Source: Dactylis glomerata (taxonomy: Eukaryota > Streptophyta > Magnoliopsida > Poales > Poaceae). Taken from it: a stretch of DNA of 64,000 nucleotides. Shown in pieces: positions 55,437 to 64,000 of the stretch (position 1 is its first letter; each line of letters begins with the position of its first letter). A model generated the notes under the pieces. The model did not search any database, was not told the DNA's origin, and saw only the letters and a list, made by a program, of their open reading frames with translations. Made by a program: the position numbers and the translations under genes. The stretch is taken from positions 9,207,406 to 9,271,405 of the forward strand of contig QXEO01000339.1 in assembly GCA_007115705.1 (NCBI GenBank), given 5' to 3'.

Positions 55437-57419
55437 CTCCATATAGAGGAGGATCGATGTCCTTGGATTGTGCGTGCAAGACCATGGAAGGGAGGACCCG
55501 AGTGGCGCATAACAAGTTGTGTGCCAACTCACATGTGTCGCGGAAAGAGAGTGGATGGCAAAGCAGTAAAGCACGATCACCGACAACTCACCTCCGAGTT
55601 CATCGCATATAGACTTTCCAACCAAATCTCGTCACTTCCAACAATGAGCATCAAAACAGTCATGGAGCTTGTGAAAGCTCTCTTTCACTATGATGTGAAA
55701 TACGGCAAGGCATGGAAAGCGAAGCAAGCTGCATTCAGGATGTTGTATGGTGATTGGGAAGAAGCATACAACCGAATTCCTCGGTTGTTGTTAGCAATGG
55801 CCGATGCAAATCCGGGCATGGTTCATGTGGTAGAGCCTTATGGACAGGAAACAAGGATTTACAATGGAAGAACTGTCCGAGTATTTGGCCGTGCATTTTG
55901 GGCTTTCCAGCAATGCGTGAAAGCTTTCGAGCATTGTAGACCGGTAATCTCCGTTGATGGCACATTTCTGACCGGGCAATATAGGGGGACTCTCTTGGTT
56001 GCAATAGCAAATGATGCCAACAACCGTTTGGTTCCTTTGGCATTTGCTTTCGTTGAGGCGAAGAACAACAATAACTGGCAGTGGTTTTTTCACCTTTTGA
56101 GGACCAAGGTATTACCGCCACAAAGGGAAATTTGTGTCATCTCAGATCGACATCAAGGAATTCTCGCAGCGGTAAATATTGAAATTCCAGGGCATGCTCC
56201 TTTGCACCATAGATGGTGCATGAGGCATTTCTGTTCAAACTTCTATAGGGCATGTGGTAGCAAGGAGTTGACTGATGATCTTCAAGATTGTTGTCTCGCT
56301 TTCACTGACCGGCGTTTCGCAAACTTGTACATCAAATTGACCTCAAACAGAAAGCTCGATGCTAAGGGTCAAGTATTTCTCACTAGGCACATCCAAGATA
56401 GAACAAAGTGGGCAAGAGCCTACGATGAAAATAGTCGGAGGTACGGTCAAATGACAAGCAATATGGCAGAGTGCTTCAACAAGGTGCTCAAGGGTGTCCG
56501 TGCATTGCCCGTGACGGCAATTGTGCGATACACATTCGACAAGTTGAATGAGTATTTTTTGAAGTACTCAGATGAAACGGAAAGGCAGATTGCGGGAGAC
56601 AATACGCAAAACCACAAATACGAGTACCCACCCAAAGTTGACGAGTGGAGGACATTTCAGTCTCGTAAGGCAGATTCTGAAGTTGCCACCGTTTATGATA
56701 ACGAAGAGCTCATTTATCAAGTGAACGAGCCCGGAGGAACCACGGCCGACGGTGTCCAACACGGAGGCCGAGCTTTCAAGGTCTCGCTAAGGACTTGCGA
56801 GTGCACATGTGCGAGGCCATCTTTGGTCCATCTTGCTTGCTCGCATTTGCTAACGGCGGCTCGGGTGCGTCATTTGGACTACAATCACCCTCTCACCGTG
56901 AGAGAGTCAGAGTTCTCCATCACGACGACCAAGAAAATATGGGCTCCTAGATTTAACCCATACCTAGACCAATCACAGTGGCCCGAGTATCATGGAATCC
57001 AACTCTGGCCCCATCCGTCATGGAAGGTTGTTAAACGTGGAAGACGCCAGACAAAGCGTTTTAGGGGTGATATGGATGAATGGGGTCGTGGTGGTGCGAG
57101 AGAATCAGGAAATGACCAATTTCAAGAGCCATGTGATAGAGCTCGTTGTGGCAAGTGTAATGGTCATGGACACAATGCTAAGACATGTACCCAAAGGAAA
57201 AGAACCAAGAGAAATGACCCGAACGCAAGCCAACCCATTAGTAGTCAACAAGGTGGTTCAAGCCACCAAGATGTTCCAAGCCAACAAAGGAGCACCCAAC
57301 AAAGTGGTCCAAGCCACCGAGATGTTCCAAGCCCAAGCCAACAAAGTACCCAACAAGGTGGTCCAAGCCAACAACGGAGTACCCCTGGCGATGCACAACC
57401 TTCTGCGTCGCCACCGTGA
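55437..57419 (+). CDS. Mutator-like (MULE) transposase, N-terminally incomplete
   Basis: The frame is open from 55437 (after TAG 55434-55436) and includes CPWIVRARPW before the first usable codon. Counting from the GTG at 55470 there are 649 residues. A MuDR-type N-terminal segment (EWRITSCVPTHMC, LVKALFHYDVKYGKAWKAKQ) leads to the MULE core with D163 (ISVDGTF), D226 (VISDRHQG), the RWCMRHFCSNF zinc-like motif and E334 (NMAECFN). A SWIM finger (CEC...HLACSH, 443-459) and a CCHC knuckle (560-573) follow. The C-terminus is a Gln/Ser/Pro-rich repeat (SQQGGSSHQDVPSQQ-type units, 57240-57390). Such proteins cut and rejoin Mutator ends. The usual ~200-300 N-terminal residues are missing: either an upstream exon or a truncation. 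I could not find terminal inverted repeats, so a domesticated gene is possible. Confidence 0.88.
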   Translation, partial: LHIEEDRCPWIVRARPWKGGPEWRITSCVPTHMCRGKRVDGKAVKHDHRQLTSEFIAYRLSNQISSLPTMSIKTVMELVKALFHYDVKYGKAWKAKQAAFRMLYGDWEEAYNRIPRLLLAMADANPGMVHVVEPYGQETRIYNGRTVRVFGRAFWAFQQCVKAFEHCRPVISVDGTFLTGQYRGTLLVAIANDANNRLVPLAFAFVEAKNNNNWQWFFHLLRTKVLPPQREICVISDRHQGILAAVNIEIPGHAPLHHRWCMRHFCSNFYRACGSKELTDDLQDCCLAFTDRRFANLYIKLTSNRKLDAKGQVFLTRHIQDRTKWARAYDENSRRYGQMTSNMAECFNKVLKGVRALPVTAIVRYTFDKLNEYFLKYSDETERQIAGDNTQNHKYEYPPKVDEWRTFQSRKADSEVATVYDNEELIYQVNEPGGTTADGVQHGGRAFKVSLRTCECTCARPSLVHLACSHLLTAARVRHLDYNHPLTVRESEFSITTTKKIWAPRFNPYLDQSQWPEYHGIQLWPHPSWKVVKRGRRQTKRFRGDMDEWGRGGARESGNDQFQEPCDRARCGKCNGHGHNAKTCTQRKRTKRNDPNASQPISSQQGGSSHQDVPSQQRSTQQSGPSHRDVPSPSQQSTQQGGPSQQRSTPGDAQPSASPP

Positions 57420-59574
57420 ATGGCGATGCAAAAAGAGGTTATTTTTTTGAAATAGTTTCGCCGATGGTTTATTATTTGAAATCGTTTCAAGTTTGGGTTA
57501 ATTTTGTCTAAATTGCCTGGTTGGTACGTGGAGGCATTTTCCCGGCTGCGCAGCGGAACGAATGCGGAATGCCCGTGGAAAACGCTCGCCCGCCATTATG
57601 CCGGTGGGTGTACCAGCTCGCGCCGCGGCAATCAAGGTACGGGCGGCCGGCGGTCCATCGGCGGAAACAGCGCAGCAATCGCCATGCGTTCCGGGTCGTT
57701 ACCGGAACCGCCCCCAAAGGCAAAGCCGGCACCACGCGATGGCGATAGGCGCGTTGCCGCTAGCCGGCAATGGGGTCTGACCGGTGAGGCGGTGACCGCG
57801 ACGACTCGGCCGGCGCGCGCGCGGCACCGGCATCAGTCGTCGTCGTCGTCGTCGCGAGCGTGGAAGTGTGGAACCGCGGAGGACGGGAGGGTGATCGGAG
57901 AGCGACGTATGCGCGGCGCTGTCGGGTGGACTTGCGGCCCGAGTGTCGGTCGGTCCGTCCTTTGCCTTGCCGTGCCCTGCCTCCCGTCCAGGGCCACCAC
58001 CTTCCCTGCTCCCCATTACTTTAATCCGCTTCGTTTCTCACGAGACGGGTGCGGCACCCACCGGGCCGGACCACCACCAGCGATCCAGTACAGCAGTACA
58101 GCGCAGTGGAATAATCATGGCAGAGAACTGGTCAAGCAAGGGGAGGAAGGTGATGCTGATGCGCACAAAAAAAAAAAGGGAGTACGTGCACACGGGACCT
58201 GCGGGCCCGCCGTGCCAGAGCGGCTGTGAAGTGCGGTGGAGGAGTGGCGCGGCCGTGCGGCCGCAGGAGCTGTCTGAAATCCTTCGATTATAAAACCCCA
58301 AAAGGAAAAATCTGCATCAAGATCCTGCCGCTCCAAAGGAAAACTGGCTTTATATAAACTAGGATTAACATCCGCCGTAGCGCGTACTTTCGGGCCAAGG
58401 TCTCGAGGCCAATTTCCATCCCATACTCCTCTTTCGCTTCCGGCGGTACTAGTACCCTCCGCCGCAGTCCGTGCGTGCACGGGGTGCCTGTCTCCGGCCA
58501 ACTGCTGCACCTGCACGCCTCAACGGAGGGCAACATCTTTTTATGTCCAAACTAACCAATAAATCATTGGTTTGTATGCATTTATGTTGTACATATTATA
58601 TGTATATATATCTCTAACCAATACGAATTTTATGCCAAAAAATTTCTTGTTTGTGTTGGAAACAATTTGTAATTTTGGGAAAATGATTACCCCTTGTCCA
58701 TAAATATCATATACATGCTGATATATATTTTTTGTACCAGATATTACATCAGTAGGTTGAAGTAATCGTCGAGCTAGCCAACAGTTTTATGACAAGCATA
58801 TTATTCTATTATCATAATGTTTGGTTTATGGATCATTAATTAACAATGAAATTATATATGCCAGGCCTTTCCTACTTGAATTTCTCTTAGCACGCTATTC
58901 TAGGTGAAGCAAACTTCTTATCCTTTTTTCCATCGTTAAATGATTGTGCACATATGAAACTGTCTGCCATTTCAATCTCGACATGTTTCTTTTGCCTTTA
59001 GCAATCAATAAGGCATTTGGAGGATATTGTATGTGCACACTTAAGGTGAAAGTCTTAGGAAATAATTTTCAAAATGTTTCATAAGTACCTATTTTACATC
59101 TCTTCTTCTCTGGTCAGCGTTTGATTTTTTGCATACTCATTTTTTGTGCAGAATATAAGTTTACACTATGTAACCTAGTACGTATGTCCCTAACCTGGTA
59201 ATTCTAGGTGTCTATGTCTCTAACCTGGTAATTCTAGGTGTCTAGCACTTGAGTTGTCAATGACATATTGCAGACACGGACACACATAATATATATTGAT
59301 CAATACTTACGTACGGTACATGGATTCTCCCTTTTTTCTGCTTGGAAACGGTCCAGGAACATCACGTCTGATTACTTTTTTTAAAAAAATTACTTGGATA
59401 TTGGGACTTGGCTCTGTCAAACCTGTTATACTTAAACTATGTTGTTATATGTCAACCCCATATCACATTAAATCGCAATCCTTAATTTTTTTATATCTAA
59501 CCGTCTTATTATTTTGAATGATGTGGACTAACGTAATGCCTTAAAAAATGCTCTTATACTGTTTTTAGTATATA
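57420..59574. other. GC-rich then AT-rich intergenic DNA, no gene seen
   Basis: 57500-58300 is GC-rich with overlapping open frames on both strands that show no domain, so I treat them as compositional. From 58550 it is AT-rich. A 30 bp tandem duplication (taacctggtaattctaggtg units) lies at 59191-59245. The last ~70 bp (ctgtttttagtatata) resembles the reversed 5' end of a Helitron. Confidence 0.45.
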
Positions 59575-59575
59575 A

Positions 59576-62210
59576 CTAGCAAGATGGCCCTCGCAAGTGC
59601 GAGGAATCTCCTTTATCATGTTGAATATGTCCATGAAATAAGTTTAGGGTTCCAATTATTCTAGAAACATGGAAATATAAATTTAGCATTCTATATTTTA
59701 CCGTAAATATAATGTGTAAAACATGAAGTCCATTTTGCATCATTTTAATATGTGGTGTGCTACAAAATTTGAAATATATCATGCCAAATATTATAAAATA
59801 TTGTTTATTTTGAAAAACATGTAATGTAATTTTATAGCATTTTAGTCTCTTCTTGTTAACCATGCACTTCAGTCTAGGCATTCTACTCTCTCATGACACA
59901 GAATTTAATGTCATGTAACAAAGACTACACCTATTTGGATGGCTGGTAGTTTTATCTGAGTTATTGAACTTCAAAAAGAAGTGGATGGCACTTCAAAATT
60001 TTAGTCAATTATCAATTTGAAGCATGTCCTCTCACCAATAATTATTATAATCCCATTGCATCACCAGATTTTTCCAACCGGTTATTAACATTCCTCGGTA
60101 TCATCGTCATATTACCCAATACTTTAGATCATCTTTTATTTACATTACAAAGACATAGTAATAAAAGTTAACTGTGTATGACTGCTAGGAAACATAAACT
60201 CAAATATTTAAGTATTAAAAGCAAGACATGCAAAAAAGTGTTTTTGATGACATTTATGGAAACAACATATGAACTCATGAGCAAAGATAATTATCCAAAT
60301 TATAGTCCTAGAAAAAGTTATCCTTTCAAATTTAGTGTGATAAAAATTATTAGAGGTTTATTCTCATTACATCCCCACATATTGGTATCGGTACTTCTAC
60401 ATAAATACAATTGTTTTCCATAATGGCGGGTCAATGAACCTTCACCTATATATACATCCTATGCTTGATCTCTCTTTTTGGTTGACACCAACTGTACTAA
60501 TAGGTTACTACTCTTCTATGGAGTATTAATTTAATTGGGAACTCCAACATTGTTCAGGTAATGTTTTTGAATTTAACTCTTATGGTACTTTTTTTTTGAG
60601 GGAAACTCTTATGGTACTGTGAGCAATCTATTGCCTATATTATTATGCCAATGTTGAAATTCTGGTTGGACCAAAATAGTTAAGTATCCCTACCTTATTG
60701 TGTACTTATTTTCCATGGACTTGACATATGACCAAATAGTGCCGAATAAAAATACTTAGGAAAATACATTGGATATTATTAAAAGATCCTATAGCTCAGG
60801 ACACATATAGCATAGCACGCTATATCATATATTTCCAAAATGTATCAATAATTTTTGGGGTGTTAGTATGAGCTCTCCAGTGTCGTCACAAAGGTAAACA
60901 TTGCACATGCTTAACTTGAGTCATTAGTGAACTTAGTACTAAAACCATTTCATGTGTTCCCAATGCCAACCCTAAAATTATATTAGTATAATTACCCATA
61001 AAAATGTATATTAGAAAATAAAAATAGATATCGAATATGGCCTAGTACCACTTAGATAGTAGTGGGGGTGCGCTGTCGACACTCAAGATGCTAACCGACA
61101 CCATAGTTAGAAAATTATCCTTAGATCGTGCTGTGTAGCTTGACGTTGGTACTATATAAATATACTTACCGAACGATACTAAGATTGTAAAGATATACAC
61201 AATCAATTCTTTTTAACCATTTAAAATGTGTTTTTTAGTGAAGGGGCATATGCATCATGGAAGCCAAAATGAATTTCCAGTTGGCTTTTTGTTATTTTTT
61301 GTTCTGGGCATTTTGAAGATTGATTGGTCATTTGATTCCATGCCTCCATTGAAGCTTGTGTTTGACGTCACACAGAATATTAAACTATTGGCTCCATCAA
61401 AAGTTCTTGTTTGCCATGCTCTACTTAACGGAGTTTGTGATTCTAAATTGATGCATTTTAGAATATCATAAAATTGAAAAAAAAACTTACACATCTATCT
61501 TCACGCTGCTATATGCACACAAATCTGTTTCACAAAAAATCGACTTACCGTGTGGCCTGTGCAAACAACATAAAATTTGGCGCTAAATATACATGAATAT
61601 CTTCAACACTTGATGATATTCATGTATGTATAAATCTTTTTTATTTAGCAACAATGCAGTTTTGCTGCCACCACATCCTTGACTTAGTAGGCAGACGCAA
61701 CATGTGCAAACTAAAAATATATATGTTGATCAAAGGTTAATTTTAGGCAAATCAGTTTTAAAGTTAGTTTCATGTACATACATGCACAGATTGGTTATTC
61801 TGATTTTTTTAAGGAAATCAACTTTAAAGTTGTACGTGCAAACATGCAAATCAATTTTAGAGGTAGTTTTATGTACGTCACCTGCATAAGATTGGTTAAC
61901 CTAATAATTTTATGTACATCACGTATGTGTAAACATAATTTTTTTTGGCTACTATAGCCATACATGTACGCTTGAAAGCCCTGGCCGGTCTTCTTTTGTT
62001 TCTTTTTTCCTTTGGACCGTGTCCGTGTTAAACGTGACACATTAACTATATCTAAAATATGTGTTTGTATATGTTACGTAAAATCTTTCGATCTTGATCA
62101 TTAAAATAATAGATTTAACTGCTAATATAATTCTAATAATATGGATTAATATGGTGTCTCTATTTTAAACCTCCGTATTGTGCTTTTAGTATATAGTAGA
62201 TAGATATAGA
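59576..62210 (-). mobile_element. Non-autonomous Helitron
   Basis: On the minus strand it starts TCTATATCTATCTACTATA at 62210 after A, and ends CTAG at 59576 before T. A strong 3' hairpin, CCTCGC (59589-59594) with GCGAGG (59599-59604), sits 9 nt from the CTAG end. Length is 2635 bp. The interior is AT-rich with a degenerate ~101 bp direct repeat (61748 and 61848, caaatcagttttaaag/caaatcaattttagag) and no Rep/helicase. Unlike the LTR Helitron, there is no empty-site copy here for proof. Confidence 0.75.
60590..60603 (-). mobile_element. Ultra-short retroposon insertion
   Basis: A 14 bp insert (eight T then gaggga) is bounded by perfect 15 bp direct repeats aactcttatggtact at 60575-60589 and 60604-60618. 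Read on the minus strand this is a 3' end plus poly-A with a target duplication, the outcome of target-primed reverse transcription stopped almost at once. Confidence 0.8.
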
Positions 62211-62927
62211 TGTGGTTGTAGACTTTAAACTATGAATGAATAGTGGTGCCACGTTTTCGTTGCCGGGTGAGTGTTTTGATGGTGAGCACTCAGAGTGTGT
62301 TTTCTGGCTTTGCTTAGCTAGCTTCCTTTTTTTTTTTACTTTAGTTGTAATAGGCTTGTTATTTCCATTATTGCAATTGAAAGAGGTGGAAGCCTAGTTA
62401 AAATAAATTGCTTTTTTCTGGACGACCATACCTTAGAAGTTGAGCTATATGCTTAAGAGCATGCCCAAACGCGTTGCCTAAACAACGCGATAGCAGGCTT
62501 TAGGGCTCGCCAAATCGAAACATCCGCACAACGGCGTCCCCTAAATGTATTTTTTGATCCGGCGTGGCCCAATAAACGGTTTGATGCCCTCAGACCATCC
62601 CCGCTATACTGGGGTCGTTGTGGGGACGCCGGACATGAGTCATCGCACGTGCCACGTACGCGCCTACCTAATGGCCCGCGCCTGTCAGCGACACAACGCC
62701 ATAAATGGCGGCCGGTCAGCGTAAATAATGATCGCACCAGCTCTCCAGGAGGCTGCAGGTGACGCGTCTCGTCATTGTTGCATCTCTCGGCATATAACCC
62801 CACCCCCCCCACCCCCGCGCCGCTACCGCTGCACTTCCACCTCGGCGCACTGCAAAAACCCTAGCTCCTACCTCATCGCTGAGCTCGGCAAACCCTAGTT
62901 CCCAAATCGCCATCGACCACAGACATC
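62211..62927 (+). promoter_or_regulatory. Upstream region of truncated ORF with TATA-like box
   Basis: AT-rich to 62450, then GC-rich. A gcatataacccc TATA-like motif near 62790 is followed by C-rich leader with two AAACCCTAG motifs before the ATG at 62928. This is typical of grass core promoters and leaders. Confidence 0.4.
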
Positions 62928-63236
62928 ATGGCATACCGCCGCCGAGGAGCCGCGCCCGCTAATGGATTCGCACCGCACAACCTGATCGTCAACGAGGCGT
63001 GCACCCTGCAACACGCCCGCTATCCGTCGCCGCCGGATATGCGGCTGCCTAGCGGGTGGCGGCTTAGCGCGGGTGGCAGCGGTATCCCACCGGTGCCCGT
63101 GTCCCTCGGTACACGATGGTGGGAGGAGATCCACGCCCACCGCGCCACTCTCATGGCAGAGGAGCGCGCCTCCCCCGCAATGGGATCCGCTCAACAAGGA
63201 TGCCTGACGGGCGTTGGTGGTGCGGTGTTGATGTAG
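62928..63236 (+). CDS. Repetitive-family hypothetical ORF, 3' end cut by LTR insertion
   Basis: MAYRRRGAAPANGFAPHNL continues with a Pro/Arg-rich stretch (PPDMRLPSGWRLSAGG, PPVPVSLG) and RWWEEIHAHRATLMAEERA. I recall this kind of ORF as a multi-copy Triticeae sequence of unknown function. The final residues and stop lie in or next to an LTR starting about 63229, so the native C-terminus has been lost. The leader with TATA-like box suggests it was once a transcribed unit. I assign no function. Confidence 0.45.
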   Translation: MAYRRRGAAPANGFAPHNLIVNEACTLQHARYPSPPDMRLPSGWRLSAGGSGIPPVPVSLGTRWWEEIHAHRATLMAEERASPAMGSAQQGCLTGVGGAVLM

Positions 63237-64000
63237 GAATATTATATATATAACCGCCCAGTTGGTAAACCCCAAGAGAAGGTTATGATGAGCACAGCTG
63301 CAAGTCTTTCCTCAGTTGTGAAACCAGGGTTTATCGAACCAGTAGGAGAAAGAACCAAACTTTAGAAGGTCGATGCCCGCTAGCTTTGCAACAACCCCGG
63401 ACAATAGCGCCAGGAACTTGTCCAAGGTGTAGCTTTACACCAGCAGCAACGTGGAACCTGCACACAACACAACCAAGCACTTTGTCCCAACTCACAGTGA
63501 GGTTGTCAATCTCACTGGTTTGCTATAAATAAAGAATTAAGCGTATCAAGTGGTAAAAGATAGTAGTTTACAAGAATATAAATAAAGCAAGTAAATAGTA
63601 AACAGTAATAGCAATGTAAAAGAATGGACCGGGGTCCACAGTTCACTAGTGGTGCCTCTCCATAAGATAAATAACAATATGCTGGATAAACAAATTACAG
63701 TTGGGCAATTGATAGACTAAAGATAGCGTACAAATGTCATGAGGATCACTATGAGATTCACTTGGGCATTACAACATAATACATAGACCGTAATCCAACT
63801 GCATTTATGACTAATAATCCACCCTCTGGATGTAATCCGAGCAACCATTGGGTATTAAGTTGCAAGCAACAGATTATCGCCTTAAGCACGGTGTGTAATG
63901 TAAACAATACGAATGTCCTTGAATACAAGATTGTTATTTTCTCCCTAGTAGCAACATCACATCTACAACCTTAGAGGTTTCTATCACTCCCCCTGATTAC
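63229..64000 (-). mobile_element. LTR of another retrotransposon, running off the window
   Basis: Starts TGATGTAGGAATATTATAT and continues with sequence organised like the outer element's LTR end (gggtttatcgaacc, then aatagtaaacagtaatagc, ending in cactccccctgattac). By analogy it is the 3' end of a minus-strand LTR. The rest of the element lies outside the window, so type and duplication cannot be checked. Confidence 0.6.

Noticed and set aside
57504..58516. 241-residue and other ORFs in the GC-rich block after the MULE gene
   Set aside because: No domain, overlapping frames on both strands, Ser/Arg/Pro-rich; treated as compositional.
1..64000. CRISPR arrays, bacterial operons, phage genes
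   Set aside because: No regularly spaced direct repeats with unique spacers and no prokaryotic gene organisation; the sequence is plant nuclear DNA.
1..64000. tRNA, rRNA or snRNA genes
   Set aside because: Only primer-binding sites complementary to tRNA ends were found; no cloverleaf or rRNA segment was recognised by eye.

Overview
The window is repeat-dense nuclear DNA from a grass, most likely a Triticeae species (wheat, Aegilops or barley group). The evidence is the superfamilies present: Stowaway MITEs with CTCCCTCCG-type ends and TA duplications, a CACTA element rich in CCGTAGCGCA motifs, a Sirevirus-type Copia, an Angela-like Copia, and Helitrons with A|TC...CTAG|T ends. Most of it is transposable elements. 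The only ordinary host gene I can support is an intronless GH18 chitinase-like gene at 51187..52044.

Left arm (1-11477): small DNA elements (two Stowaways, a Harbinger-like element, a Mutator-like MITE). A 3.8 kb CACTA deletion derivative at 3467..7301 carries a broken tnp2, the tail of a second ORF, and an intact 79-residue RNase H1-type hybrid-binding protein with a C-terminal membrane segment. A third Stowaway and a compact 1.25 kb LTR element (8947..10200) follow.

Centre (11478-41843): one retrotransposon stack with exact boundaries. An outer gag-only LTR element (TSD TATAC) is split by a Sirevirus-like Copia (13014..32966, TSD GATGT). That Copia is split in its gag start by an Angela-like Copia (23408..31757, TSD TCCTC). 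All three point to the minus strand, and by-eye LTR divergence (about 5-6%, 2%, 0.5%) falls in the expected outer-to-inner order. A Helitron (39035..41005) interrupts the outer 5' LTR.

Right arm (41844-64000): a 187 bp tandem duplication; a 5'-truncated L1-type LINE with an intact 1184-residue ORF2; a Harbinger MITE 210 bp upstream of the chitinase start; the chitinase; a Harbinger transposase pseudogene; a Mutator (MULE) transposase ORF with its catalytic triad and SWIM finger; AT-rich DNA holding a second Helitron (59576..62210); and a short repetitive-family ORF cut by an LTR that runs off the right edge.

The elements are mostly independent insertions, not a pathway. The informative relations are nesting order, insertion into other elements' functional sites, and non-autonomous elements that must borrow enzymes from relatives elsewhere. 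All divergence counts are by eye; family names are assigned from motifs and structure, not from searches.
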